Assembly: GCA_963760935.1 (NCBI GenBank)
Contig: CAVXFB010000007.1
Location: forward strand, 62,001-126,000
From: CAVXFB01 sp963760935
Lineage (GTDB): Bacteria; Planctomycetota; Planctomycetia; Pirellulales; Thermoguttaceae
Length of the DNA: 64,000 nt
Reading direction: 5' to 3'
Below, one piece after another: positions 18,477-28,317 of the stretch (position 1 is the stretch's first letter; each line of letters opens with the position of its first letter). The position numbers and the translations under genes are program-made. Under the pieces are notes generated by a model that saw only the letters and a program-made list of their open reading frames with translations, was not told the origin of the DNA and did not search any database.

Positions 18477-19304
18477 GTGCCCAGTTTGGCGACATGGTGG
18501 ACCGTGCTCCGCATCAGCCTCGAAGAACGGCTGGCGTATCGCGGCGATTTTGCGCTGGGCACGCTCATACGCTTCCTGCCGATTGTTACGCAGGTATTTT
18601 TGTGGGCAGCCGTGTTCTCGGCGATGGCGACGGTCAGCAGTGGCAAGCACGATATCGTCGGCTACTCGTACCACGACATCATCGCCTATTATCTGCTGAC
18701 GATGATCAGCCGCGCATTCTCAAGCATGCCGGGCTTGGCCACCGGCATCGGCCGCGACATCCGTGACGGCACCATCAAGAAGTACCTCATCCAGCCGATC
18801 GACATGCTCGGCTTCTTGCTGCTTTATCGAATTGCTCACAAATTTGTGTATTATGTCGTAGCTGCCGTGCCCTTTGCCGCGGTGTTTTATCTGTGCCGCG
18901 GGTACTTCTCGGGCTGGCCCGATGCGGCAACGATATCGGCCTTTGTGTTGTCGTTGATTATGTCGTTCTTGCTGGCCTTTTTCCTCGAATCAACGCTCGG
19001 CATGATCGGTTTCTGGTTTCTAGAGATCAATTCGCTGCTGTTCATCTACATGCTCTTGAACTTCTTCTTCTCGGGCCACATGTTTCCAGTCGATATGCTG
19101 CCGGGCATCTTGGGCACGATCGTCAAACAAATCCCATTGCAATATCTGGCGTATTTCCCGTGTGCCGTGTTTCTCGGCAAGATTAGCGGAGCAGCACTAT
19201 GGACCGGGCTTGCTGTGCAGATGCTCTGGGTCGTGTTCTTCATGATCGTGAGCCGCGTCACGTTCTATTTCGGCACGCGACATTATGGTGGCTATGGAGG
19301 CTGA
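18477..19304 (+). CDS. ABC-2 type permease (COG4587-like)
   Basis: A 275-residue inner-membrane protein with six predicted hydrophobic helices and a cytoplasmic N-terminus (TVLRISLEERLAYRGDFALG) typical of COG4587/PF06182 permeases. The start is GTG at 18477, two bases after the ATPase stop, indicating translational coupling. It presumably pairs with the second permease downstream to form a heterodimeric channel. Confidence 0.88.
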   Translation: MPSLATWWTVLRISLEERLAYRGDFALGTLIRFLPIVTQVFLWAAVFSAMATVSSGKHDIVGYSYHDIIAYYLLTMISRAFSSMPGLATGIGRDIRDGTIKKYLIQPIDMLGFLLLYRIAHKFVYYVVAAVPFAAVFYLCRGYFSGWPDAATISAFVLSLIMSFLLAFFLESTLGMIGFWFLEINSLLFIYMLLNFFFSGHMFPVDMLPGILGTIVKQIPLQYLAYFPCAVFLGKISGAALWTGLAVQMLWVVFFMIVSRVTFYFGTRHYGGYGG

Positions 19305-19313
19305 AGTGAACAT

Positions 19314-19387
19314 GCTGAATGCCGAAAATCGAATGGCAAATGGGGACGTGTCGTGCGATGCGTCATTTGCCGTTCTGACGACATGTG
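19314..19387. repeat. Heptad-periodic inverted repeat between ABC permease genes
   Basis: Left arm 7-mers are GCTGAAT GCCGAAA then ATCGAAT GGCAAAT GGGGACG (19314-19348). The right arm around 19361-19387 reads GTCATTT GCCGTTC TGACGAC. This lies inside what should be one operon, so the element does not simply mark transcript ends. Confidence 0.6.
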
Positions 19388-19399
19388 TGACCTAATGAT

Positions 19400-20226
19400 A
19401 TGACTAACTACCTCCGCGTCCTTCTGATTTTCGCCCGGAATAGCCTGGTGCGCGATATGACGTTTCGCGCGAACTTCATCATCGACGCCATTACATCGAC
19501 GTCGTGGGTTCTGATGAACTTGGTGTTCTATACCCTGATCTTCCACTACACGCCGGAGTTGGGCGCCAATTCGGGATGGCAGAAGTACCAGTTCTTTCTG
19601 TTCCTGGCCACCGCCCTGTTGATCAACAGCGTGGTGCAAGCCCTGTTCATGACCAATGCCGACGAGCTTAGCGAAATGGTCCGGACCGGTACGCTCGACT
19701 TCGCGCTGTTGAAACCGATCGACACGCAGTTCATTGTTTCCTTGCGCGCATCGACTGGTCGTCGCTGGGCAATTTCTTCGTTGGACTGGCGCTAATGGGG
19801 TATTCGATGTACGCGCTGCACTACGTTCCCGGGCTGGTGCAAATAGTACTGTATCCGATCTACATCCTTTGTGGTGTGGCGATCTACTACAGCCTGATGA
19901 TCGCGATGGCAGCGACCAGCGTGTGGTTGGGGCGGAATCAGACCTTGTTCGATTTCTGGTTCTATCTGACGAACTTCTCGCGCTATCCAATGGAGATTTA
20001 TCACGGTCCCTGGGGCACGCCGCTGCGGCAGGTCTTCACATTTTTCGTTCCCGTACTGGTCGTCGTCAACGTGCCGGCGCGGATCTTGGCCCGGCCAGTC
20101 CAACCGGAACTGCCGGTAGACTGGCTCTTGCCTTGTTTCACTATCCTCGCTACCGTGGCAAGCTTGGCCGCATCGCGATGGGTGTTTCAGCGAGCGCTGT
20201 GTAGTTATCGCAGCGCGAGTAGTTGA
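19400..20226 (+). CDS. ABC-2 type permease (COG3694-like), frameshifted
   Basis: The first part (MTNYLRVLLIFARNSLVRDM to LLKPIDTQFIVSL) and the second part (NFFVGLALMGYSMYALHYVP to the stop at 20226) lie in different frames, switching near 19745 at DTQFIVS/RIDWSSLGNFF. Joined, they give about 274 residues with six hydrophobic segments, matching the COG3694 partner permease. The break sits in a conserved loop. If real, the exporter would be inactive; if a sequence error, the operon is intact. Confidence 0.85.
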
Positions 20227-20300
20227 GCGGGGCCATTTGATTTGCGTTAAATGTCGGGTGCGTCGCCGCCAATGAACAACACCGGTCGCAGGTAGCCCGA

Positions 20301-21182
20301 ATGAACTCTGCCGATCCCATTTGCCCACTGCCACCTATGCGACTCGCCTATAGTTCCAACGCGTATTTGAATTTCTCGATTGAAAACACGATTTCGCGAA
20401 TCGCCGCGCTCGGTTACGAGGGGCTGGAGCTGTTGGCCGACGTGCCGCATGCCTGGCCGGCTGGATTGCTGGAAGAGCAGAAGCAGGTGATCCGTCGATG
20501 TTTGGACCGGCATCACTTGAAGATATCGAACGTTAATGCCTTCATGATGAACGCCGTGGCCGATCCGCGGCAGGCGTATTGGCATCCCTCGTGGATTGAG
20601 CCCGATCGGCATTATCGGGCCATTCGCCGGGAACATACAAAACGGGCGCTGCGGCTGGCCAAGGAACTGGGCGCGGCCTCGATCCAGACTGAGCCCGGCG
20701 GGCCGCCGGCAAGCGGACAATCGTGGCACGCAGCCGCCGACGTCTTCTACGACGAGGTCATGCCCTGTGTGGAATTGGCCGAGCAGTTGGAGGTCTATCT
20801 TCTGATCGAGCCGGAACCGGGCTTGATGATCGAGACATTCGAGCAGTACATCGAGTTTGCCGCGCGGGTCGATTCGCCTTGGCTGGGACTGAATTTTGAC
20901 ATTGGCCATGCGTTTTGCGTCGGCCAGGAGCCACAAGAGTGGATCGCTCGGATGGCGGCCCATACGAAACACTACCACCTCGAAGACATCGACGCCTCGC
21001 GACGCCACGCACACCTGATACCTGGCCGCGGGGCAGTTGACATCGCCGGCGTTTTGCGAGAGATTGCGGCAACCGTCTACGATGGCTGGATCACCGTCGA
21101 ACTGTATCCGTATATCGACAATCCAGACCAGGCCGGACGAGAGGCGCGGGACTATCTGCAACGGTTAGGGAACGTGGGGTGA
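20301..21182 (+). CDS. Sugar phosphate isomerase/epimerase-like TIM-barrel protein
   Basis: A 293-residue AP-endonuclease-2-type barrel (PF01261-like). It has ALGYEGLELLADVPHAWP, metal-ligand candidates in LLIEPEPGLMIET (Glu), LNFDIGHAFC (Asp, His) and HYHLEDID (His, Glu), and a final WITVELYPY. The ATG at 20301 is used; ATG at 20337 (MRLAYSSNAYLNFS) is an equally good start. It is 4 bp upstream of the UbiA-like gene. With its neighbours it resembles the TIM-barrel component of Ebo clusters, though it is shorter than EboE of cyanobacteria. Confidence 0.85.
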   Translation: MNSADPICPLPPMRLAYSSNAYLNFSIENTISRIAALGYEGLELLADVPHAWPAGLLEEQKQVIRRCLDRHHLKISNVNAFMMNAVADPRQAYWHPSWIEPDRHYRAIRREHTKRALRLAKELGAASIQTEPGGPPASGQSWHAAADVFYDEVMPCVELAEQLEVYLLIEPEPGLMIETFEQYIEFAARVDSPWLGLNFDIGHAFCVGQEPQEWIARMAAHTKHYHLEDIDASRRHAHLIPGRGAVDIAGVLREIAATVYDGWITVELYPYIDNPDQAGREARDYLQRLGNVG

Positions 21183-21185
21183 AAG

Positions 21186-22157
21186 ATGAGCGATCAGTCC
21201 GGCATGGAAGAGATAGAAGAAGTGTTGCATTTGAACTCGGGTTCGACACTCTACAGCTATCTCGAATTGATGCGGCTGCCGAACGTCTTTACGGCCATGG
21301 CCGACGTGGCGATGGGCTTTTTGTTCGTTCAGCCAATTGCAACGCAATGGGACGCCTGGACGCTAACAATGCTCATGGCTGCATCCAGCCTGCTGTACGT
21401 TGCCGGCGTGGTACTCAACGATGTGTTCGACGTGGACATCGACCGGCGGGAGCGGCCCGAGCGGGCGCTGCCTTCCGGACGGGTGTCGCTCAGCGCGGCG
21501 AACCGCCTGGGATGGCGATTGCTATTGCTCGGCGTAGTCCTGGCCAGTGCGGTGGTCTTCTTCACAGGTCATTTTCGGCCGGGTATCGTGGCCGCCTTGC
21601 TTGCCGCGTGCATCCTGCTTTACGACTCCTGGCTGAAGCGGACGCCGATCGGCCCCGTGGCGATGGGTGCATGTCGCATGCTCAATGTCCTCTTAGGCAT
21701 GAATGTGGTGGATATCTCGCTCGGGGCCGAGCATTGGCTCGTGGCCGGGGGCATCGGAGTGTACGTCGCGGGCGTCACGTGGTTCGCCCGACGTGAGGCC
21801 GCCACGAGTAGCCGGCTGCAACTGTCGCTCTCGACCATGATGATGGCCGCGGGCATTGCCATGTTGGCTTGGTTCCCCAGTTGGTCACAACGAACAATCC
21901 ACCCTGTGCAGACTGACCCGCGGCACTGGTATCTGTTGACGGGCGTGCTGGGCCTGCTGATCGTGTGGCGGTGTTTGTGGGCGGTGATCGATCCCGTGCC
22001 CGCCCGGGTGCGTATGGCCGTGGCTCAGTGTGTGCTCTCGATCATCATGCTCGACGCCGTCGCATGCTATGCAATCCGCGGCGTCGGTTGGGCCACGGCG
22101 ATCCTTGCGCTGCTGGTGCCGGCCATGTTCTTGGGGCGGTGGATCAAGGTGACGTAA
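21186..22157 (+). CDS. eboC: UbiA-family prenyltransferase, EboC-like
   Basis: A 323-residue polytopic membrane protein. The first Asp-rich motif appears as NDVFDVDIDRRERPERALPS near residue 78, the hallmark of UbiA-type prenyltransferases. The second conserved region contains LYDSWLKRTPIGPVAMGACR followed by MLNVLLGMN, which resembles the RGLNLLLG element of EboC. About eight hydrophobic helices follow. In characterised Ebo clusters EboC is thought to act in moving an aromatic precursor across the inner membrane. The substrate here is unknown. Confidence 0.85.
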   Translation: MSDQSGMEEIEEVLHLNSGSTLYSYLELMRLPNVFTAMADVAMGFLFVQPIATQWDAWTLTMLMAASSLLYVAGVVLNDVFDVDIDRRERPERALPSGRVSLSAANRLGWRLLLLGVVLASAVVFFTGHFRPGIVAALLAACILLYDSWLKRTPIGPVAMGACRMLNVLLGMNVVDISLGAEHWLVAGGIGVYVAGVTWFARREAATSSRLQLSLSTMMMAAGIAMLAWFPSWSQRTIHPVQTDPRHWYLLTGVLGLLIVWRCLWAVIDPVPARVRMAVAQCVLSIIMLDAVACYAIRGVGWATAILALLVPAMFLGRWIKVT

Positions 22158-22185
22158 ACAGATCGTTGACGGTTGATGTCGCTTC

Positions 22186-23031
22186 ATGTTTCTCGGCTAT
22201 AACACCAACGGGCTCGCGCACCACGATTTGTTCGACGCGGTCGAACTGCTGGCCGAGGTCGGATACCGCGGGGTGGCAATTACGATCGATCACAGCGCCC
22301 TGCCGCCGTATGGCAGCCACTCACGGCAGCGAATTGCGCGTCTGAAACGGTTGCTCGAACAACTCGGCATGCGATCGGTGATCGAGACCGGCGCCCGATT
22401 CCTGCTGGATCCGCGAGCAAAGCACGAGCCGACATTACTCTCGAAGGGCCGCCGACGGCGGATCGATTTCTACAAGTATGCGGTCGATTGTGCGGCCGAA
22501 CTTGGGAGCGACTGCGTCTCGCTTTGGTCCGGCGCGGTCCGTGACGCAATTTCGCACGACGAGACGATGGATCGACTGGTCGAAGGTCTCGCCGAGGTAA
22601 TTGATTATGCCGCGCAGCGGGCGGTCGTGATCGCCTTCGAGCCGGAACCAGGGATGATAATCGACTCGATGCGGGCGTATGAGATCCTCTTGCAGAGAAT
22701 TGACGCGGCAAACTTCCGGCTCACGCTCGACGTTGGCCATCTCCACTGCCAAGGCGAAACGCCGATCGTTGACGTGATCAATCGCTGGGCGGCAAGGCTG
22801 GTCAACGTGCATTTCGACGACATGCGTCGCGGCGTTCACGAGCATCTGATGTTCGGCGAAGGTGAAATCGATTTTTCGCCTATCTTGCGGGCGCTCACTG
22901 CCACGGGCTACACTAATGGCGTCTACGTCGAACTGAGCCGACACAGCCACGAAGGGCCGACTGCCGCGCGAAAGGCGTTTGAGTTCCTTTACGAGTTGCT
23001 CCCGGGAACAAAACACGTGGAGGAACACTAA
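22186..23031 (+). CDS. Second sugar phosphate isomerase/epimerase-like TIM-barrel protein
   Basis: A 281-residue PF01261-type barrel, clearly homologous in layout to the gene at 20301: NGLAHHDLFDAVELLAEVGY, then IAFEPEPGMIIDSM, LTLDVGHLHCQGETP and NVHFDDMRRGVHEHLMFGEG, ending VYVELSRHSH. The Glu/Asp/His/Glu metal ligands all appear present. Two such barrels flank the UbiA-like gene, suggesting related or heteromeric functions. It starts 28 bp after the UbiA stop. Confidence 0.87.
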   Translation: MFLGYNTNGLAHHDLFDAVELLAEVGYRGVAITIDHSALPPYGSHSRQRIARLKRLLEQLGMRSVIETGARFLLDPRAKHEPTLLSKGRRRRIDFYKYAVDCAAELGSDCVSLWSGAVRDAISHDETMDRLVEGLAEVIDYAAQRAVVIAFEPEPGMIIDSMRAYEILLQRIDAANFRLTLDVGHLHCQGETPIVDVINRWAARLVNVHFDDMRRGVHEHLMFGEGEIDFSPILRALTATGYTNGVYVELSRHSHEGPTAARKAFEFLYELLPGTKHVEEH

Positions 23032-23136
23032 TTCTCGCTAATTGGCACTGATGTGAGCCGTAGCAACCGAAAAAACACAACTTGCAGATGTTAGATGTCA
23101 TTAGGGGTTCGCCGTTTGCAAGTACGGAAGAAGGCA

Positions 23137-23514
23137 ATGTTCAAAGAGGAAGGCTACAAACTGATGGGCGCCGCGTTTGAGGTGTACAATCAACTGGGCT
23201 ACGGCATGGCTGAGGAGGTCTACCAGCAGAGCCTGGAGATCGAGTTGGTCTTACGCAACGTCCCATTTCGGTCAAAGCAGGAGTTGACTCCGTTCTACAA
23301 GTGCCAAGCTCTGGAAACCCGTTACAAACCGGATCTATTCGTGTTTGGCGGCATTGTGGTCGAATTGAAAGCGGTTACCGACCTGACGTCCGACCATGAA
23401 GCACAACTGTTTAACTATATGCGGATTGTCCGGCAGCCCGTAGGATACCTTATCAATTTCGGGCACAAGGGCGAACTGCAATGGAAAAGGTTTATCCTCT
23501 CCGACCTCCACTAG
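23137..23514 (+). CDS. GxxExxY protein
   Basis: A small protein of about 125 residues with the family-defining sequence GYGMAEEVYQQSLEIEL and the later KPDLFVFGGIVVELKAV, where the D...E-L-K pattern resembles a PD-(D/E)xK nuclease-like core. ATG at 23137 is preferred (AGAAGG upstream); ATG at 23095 adds 14 residues. Function is not established for the family. It sits between Ebo-like genes, with AGCGG/ATTAG-type repeat remnants on both sides (about 23034-23060 and 23715-23755), and looks like an insertion into the cluster. Confidence 0.85.
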   Translation: MFKEEGYKLMGAAFEVYNQLGYGMAEEVYQQSLEIELVLRNVPFRSKQELTPFYKCQALETRYKPDLFVFGGIVVELKAVTDLTSDHEAQLFNYMRIVRQPVGYLINFGHKGELQWKRFILSDLH

Positions 23515-23778
23515 CGGCAGAGGGAAAGCTAACTCTCACTGATTTACTCTAATCTCGTCATGAATAACCGGCCGGCCTGGATCGGATTGCTGTACAATCG
23601 CCATAGTGTCGTCCGACAACGAGGAGATTTGACTTCCGCCGAGTGTTCCATTGGCCACCCCACTCAGTTGGTCCACAGAGCATCGCAAGCATGCCAATTT
23701 TATCTCCGGCGATAAAGCAATTAGTGAACATCAGCGGTGATTAGCGTTCCCGTCCTCTCTGCCCTAAAAACTCACGCC

Positions 23779-25134
23779 ATGCCCAAACCCCTGATCCTTC
23801 TGTCCATCCCCGCCTTGCGTGAAAAAGACGTTGCCGTGATGCGGCACTTGCGGTCGCTGACTGCTGGCGGAGAGATCGCCGAACTGACGCCGAGCTTCCC
23901 GTGTGTTACCTGCTCTGTGCAGGCGAACATGACTACCGGACGAGGGCCTGCGGAGCACGGAGTGGTTGCCAACGGCTTGTATTGGCGCGATAAGCGGCGG
24001 GTGGAAATGTGGACCGCCCCAAATGATTGCATTGAGCGGCCGCAAATCTGGGACCTGCTGTCGCATCACGGCGGCGGGCTATCGTCCGCCGTCTGGTTCC
24101 CTATGCACAGCAAAGGATGCGAGGCAGATTTTGTCTGCACTCCCGCACCGATTCACAATCCCGACGGCACGGAGTCGCTTTGGTGCTACACGCGGCCGCT
24201 GGAGCTGTACGGCACGCTGCGCGATACGTTGGGCCACTTCCCGCTGATGAACTATTGGGGACCGATGGCGAACATCAAGGCGACAGCCTGGATCGCCGAT
24301 TCGGCGGTGATTGCCGCACGGGAGTGGCAGCCCGATTTCTTCTATATTTATTTGCCGCATCTCGACTACGCCGCCCAGCGCAACGGACCGGAAAGTGTCG
24401 CAGCCGATACAGCGGTGGCCGAGCTGGATGACGTGATCGGCCGACTCGCCACGGGAATGGGCGAAGCATATGGTGAACAGCCGCTGTGGCTGGTGGCCAG
24501 CGAATACGCGATTACGCCGGTCGATCACGTGACGTACCCGAATCGTTTGCTCCGTGAGGCGGGACTCTTGGCAGTCTGCAAGACTGACGATGGCGAACAA
24601 CTGGATTTTGAGCGGAGCCAGGCCTTTGCGCTGGTGGATCATCAGTTTTCGCATGTGTTTGTGGCCGACGGCGATGAGCAATTGGCCGATCGAGTGGCCG
24701 ATGTGTTTCGCGGGAAGCCGGGAATCGCCGAAGTGTTGGTTGGCACGCAGCGAGGTCGATACGGACTGGAGCATCCTCGGAGCGGCGAGGTGATCCTCAT
24801 TTCCGCGCCACGGAGTTGGCAGGCGTATTACTGGTGGTTGACGGACGACTGTGCTCCTTCGTTCGCCCGCACCGTCGACATTCACCGCAAGCCCGGCTAC
24901 GATCCGGTCGAGTTGCATTTCGACGCCGCCTCGCGCAGCATTCCGTTGGATGCAACGCTCATCAAGGGCTCACACGGCGCGCCGGCCGCTACGTCATCGC
25001 AGCGCACCGTGCTCCTGGCATCGGAACCGACCATGTTTCCCGGTGGAGCATTGAGCGACACCGATATATTCGGCATCGTACTGAAGCACTTTGGATTGCA
25101 GCACAAGGAGATCAGCCATGAGACGAGTGCCTAG
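23779..25134 (+). CDS. Alkaline phosphatase/nucleotide pyrophosphatase-fold protein, EboF-like
   Basis: From the ATG at 23779 there are 451 residues. Features of the alkaline phosphatase superfamily include LTPSFPCVTCSVQANMTTGR, where the nucleophile position is Thr or Ser in this region, and FYIYLPHLDYAAQRNGPES and SEYAITPVDHVTYPNRLLRE carrying Asp/His metal ligands. The form matches the phosphodiesterase-like member of Ebo clusters. The start of the next gene overlaps the end by 17 bp. There is no obvious signal peptide, so a cytoplasmic location is likely. Confidence 0.85.
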   Translation: MPKPLILLSIPALREKDVAVMRHLRSLTAGGEIAELTPSFPCVTCSVQANMTTGRGPAEHGVVANGLYWRDKRRVEMWTAPNDCIERPQIWDLLSHHGGGLSSAVWFPMHSKGCEADFVCTPAPIHNPDGTESLWCYTRPLELYGTLRDTLGHFPLMNYWGPMANIKATAWIADSAVIAAREWQPDFFYIYLPHLDYAAQRNGPESVAADTAVAELDDVIGRLATGMGEAYGEQPLWLVASEYAITPVDHVTYPNRLLREAGLLAVCKTDDGEQLDFERSQAFALVDHQFSHVFVADGDEQLADRVADVFRGKPGIAEVLVGTQRGRYGLEHPRSGEVILISAPRSWQAYYWWLTDDCAPSFARTVDIHRKPGYDPVELHFDAASRSIPLDATLIKGSHGAPAATSSQRTVLLASEPTMFPGGALSDTDIFGIVLKHFGLQHKEISHETSA

Positions 25135-27015
25135 ACTCTTAACGTTGATTGTCTGGACGTTGCTATGTGTCGCCGGCAGCGCATTGGCGAAAGACCGCGG
25201 CCCGACCGAAAAGGATATTAGTCGCTGGGCGGCAATGGTGCCGAAGACGCCCCGCGGCGTTGGCCGCACGATTGAAGATCGCGAGGCGTGGCAGGCCATT
25301 GCCCGCTTGCCAGGCTTTGCAAATGCCGTCAGTCACGCCGAAGAATTGGTTTCGCAGCCGATACCGGAACTTACCGACGATTTGTATCTCGAGTTTCGCG
25401 CACTGGCAACCGGACGCACGGCGAGCGGGTGCAAAGTCAGCGCCATGGACGGGTCTGTGCACTGGTGCTGGCCGAATGCATCGAGAACCAAGGGCGTTTT
25501 CTACCAGCCATCGAGGAAGCCATCCGCGCGGTTTGCAGCGAGAAGTCGTGGCTCTTTCCAGCCCATGACGACGGGCTGGCCAACTTCAAAGGAACAGGAC
25601 ACACCGTCGAACTGGGCGTGGTCGCAGTTTCTTGGAATCTGGCTACTGCACGCTACTGGTTGGGCGATCGATTGAGCCCTGACGTTCGCGAGCTCATTCG
25701 CGATGAGCTGGAGCGCCGAACGTTTACGCCATTCGCCGATGCCGTAACAACCGATAAGCCGCACTTCTGGTGGCTGACTGGCACGAACAATTGGACTGCG
25801 GTGTGCCTGGCCGGCGTAACGGGCTCGGCGTTGGCAGCGATCGAATCGCCCGAGCGACGAGCCTTCTTTGCCGCCGCTGCCGAAATGTACATCCAGAATT
25901 TTCTCAACGGCTTCACACCAGACGGCTACTGCTCCGAAGGCTTGAGCTATTGGAACTATGGCTTTGGCCACTACGTGATGCTTGCCGAGACGCTAAGACA
26001 AGCCAGCGGCGGAAAGGTTGATATGATGCAAGAACCGCGCGTCGCCAAAATCGCCCAATTCGGGCGGCGCATGGAGATCCTGCCCGGAGTCTTTCCCGCC
26101 TTTGCCGACTGCGATGCTACCACGCGGCCTGACCGACAGTTAACAGCATTGCTCGGGCGTCGCTATGGTTGGCCGCCCACGAAAGCCGCGATACAGCCAC
26201 GAGCCGCACGTTCGGGGGCGTCGCGGTTGTTTACGGTCGGAATTTTTGACTTCCCCGATCCGACGCTGCCGCGACCGGACGAGAAATCGAAAGACGCTGG
26301 GGCGACGCTGCGCGACTGGTTCGCTGATGCTGGCATCTTGATCTGTCGGCCGAGCCCGCAAAACTCTCATGCATTGGGCGTCGCGCTAAAGGGAGGAAAC
26401 AATGGCGAGCATCACAACCACAATGACGTCGGATCGTTTGTGGTCGCGCTAGGCCGCTCGACGCCGCTGTTGGATCCTGGCAGGGAAGTATACACGGCAC
26501 GCACCTTCGGTCCGCGACGGTACGAGAGCAATGTATTGAACTCGTTCGGTCACCCTGTGCCGCGCGTCGCCGGCCAATTGCAGGTCGAGGGGCGTCAGGC
26601 CGCCGCAAAGGTGCTCAAGACGGATTTCAGTGACACAGCCGACACGCTCGTGCTCGACTTGAAGGCAGCGTACCGAGTGAAATCGCTGAAAAAATTGCAT
26701 CGCACGTTTGTTTTCTCGCGAGTCGGCGGCGGCAAGCTGACTGTGATCGACGAGGTTGAGTTTGATAGTCCTCAGGCCTTTGGCACGGCCCTGGTCACGT
26801 TTGGACCGTGGAAGCAACTGTCGTCCGATCGCTTGCAGGTTGGCGAAACGCCCGACACTGTCGCCGTGGATATCGCGGCCGAAGGGGCCACGGAGCAAGT
26901 CTCGGCCGAGGGCATTCACGAAGATATGCCGGGCGGCCGTATTCCAACGCGGATAGGGATCGATTTGGCAAAGCCGGTCACGAAGGCGAAAATCACGCTG
27001 AACATTGCCCCATGA
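25118..27015 (+). CDS. Heparinase II/III-like polysaccharide lyase (frameshifted), secreted
   Basis: The start ATG at 25118 lies inside the previous gene. A signal peptide (LTLIVWTLLCVAGSALA) ends near residue 24. The N-terminal toroid part switches frame near 25395 (LYLEF to RTGNRTHGERVQ). The remainder has TGTNNWTAVCLAGVTGSALA and, in the C-terminal beta domain, GEHHNHNDVGSFVVALG, the His/Asn/Asp signature of heparinase II/III-family lyases. Joined length is about 630 residues. A periplasmic polysaccharide lyase is not a standard Ebo component and is the main oddity of the cluster. Confidence 0.85.
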
Positions 27016-27133
27016 CGGTTGGGGCAGACTTTGCTGCCTGCCTCAGGTTGTTCCCAGCCGGTCTTTGGGCGAGCAGAATTGTCTGCTTCGCCCATCGTCA
27101 TAGCGTGCATTCGCTCAATCGTGAATCGCCACG

Positions 27134-27947
27134 CTAGACGGGCGGGGTGAAAGCGAACCTCCGACACTGGCTCATGAAGCGTAGCGGGTTGTCGTAGACG
27201 ATGCGCCGAATCAGCGATTCCGGATGCCCGCGGCGGCGCATGGCAAAGATGAATTTCAGCGACGGCCATCGGGTCGGAGGGTCCCCAGTCGGCCGATGAA
27301 TTCACAAGCACCCGATCGGCGCCGTGGGTCTCGATCATATCGACGGCCCGCTCAGGGGTCGCTTTTGTTGTTGGGTAAAGCGTGATGCCGGCCCAATAGC
27401 CTTCGTCCAGCACCTGGCGGATGGTATGCTCCTCGCAATGGTCGATGCAGATGCGGTCGCGATTGGCGCGGCGATCGGCTCGCAGGATATCGAGGATCAT
27501 GCGCGTGCCCTTGTACTTATCCTCCAGGTGCGGCGTGTGAAATAGGAGCATCTCGTCGCGGCGGAGCCCCAGGTCGATCAGCTCTAGCAGAGTAGTGGTC
27601 TCATTCTTTGTGCACTTGTGCAGACCAATTTCACCAATACCCAACACATGCGGCCCATCGAGGAACTCGGGCAGCAATGCAATGACATCACGGGCGAAGC
27701 CGACGTTTTCGGCCTCTTTGGCATTGATGCCCAACCAGGCGAAGTGGGAGATACCATAGTTGACGGCACGCTTCGGCTCCCACTCCGTCAGTTGTCGGAA
27801 GTAATCGTAGAAGCTCGCAGGGCTGGTGCGGTCGTAGCCCATCCAAAAGGCCGGCTCGCCAACGGCAATGCAACCCGCTTTGGCCATCGTGGCCAAGTCG
27901 TCAGTGGTGCGGGAGGCGATATGAATATGCGGGTCGACGAAGTACAT
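27134..27947 (-). CDS. eboB: TatD-family metal-dependent hydrolase, EboB-like (frameshifted)
   Basis: Metal-binding motifs are clear: FVDPHIHIASRTTDD at the N-terminus, GIGEIGLHKC, LFHTPHLEDKYKG, ICIDHCEEHT and VNSSADWGPSDPM. The last is followed by a frame switch near 27262. The correct C-terminus, LKFIFAMRRRGHPESLIRRI then YDNPLRFMSQ, is in another frame and stops at 27134-27136, giving about 270 residues. The open frame otherwise runs on unnaturally to 26916 over the lyase gene. The sequence pattern closely resembles the TatD protein of Ebo clusters. It is convergent with the lyase gene. Confidence 0.87.
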
Positions 27948-28050
27948 GGTTATCTGTCATCCTGTTCGCAGCAAAAACCCTCGCGCGATACAGACGGGAC
28001 GCTCCGCCGCGATCAGGATGCCCTGTTCGCGCCGCCGGTGTGCGCAACTG

Positions 28051-28296
28051 CTATGATTCTCTCCAATTCTCCTCATACGGCAGGGAGAACTCGGTTTGAA
28101 TGCGTTCGGTCCGGCTTGCACCGGGCCCGAGAAGGATTTCAAGAGCGCGACGGATATGCAACAATCGCGAATCGTCGCCGGGCGCTGCTTCTGAGCGCTC
28201 GATGCGATCGAGCGTTGCCGCTAGGTCGATGAGACGACTGCGAATGCCGAGAAACTCGCGATCGAGCACACTGGCGGCCAGCGCCGGGGTTGGCAT
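28051..28296 (-). CDS. Small helical hypothetical protein
   Basis: An 81-residue protein with a good Shine-Dalgarno (GGAGG, 7 bases before the ATG at 28296). It is mostly charged amphipathic helix (LDREFLGIRSRLIDLAATLD, then LLHIRRALEILLG) with the tail TEFSLPYEENWRES. No signal or membrane segment. I do not recognise the family. It starts 21 bp after the stop of the coiled-coil gene upstream and is likely in the same transcript. Confidence 0.65.
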   Translation of the reverse strand: MPTPALAASVLDREFLGIRSRLIDLAATLDRIERSEAAPGDDSRLLHIRRALEILLGPGASRTERIQTEFSLPYEENWRES

Positions 28297-28317
28297 GACG
28301 ACCTCCGTGTCAAACGG

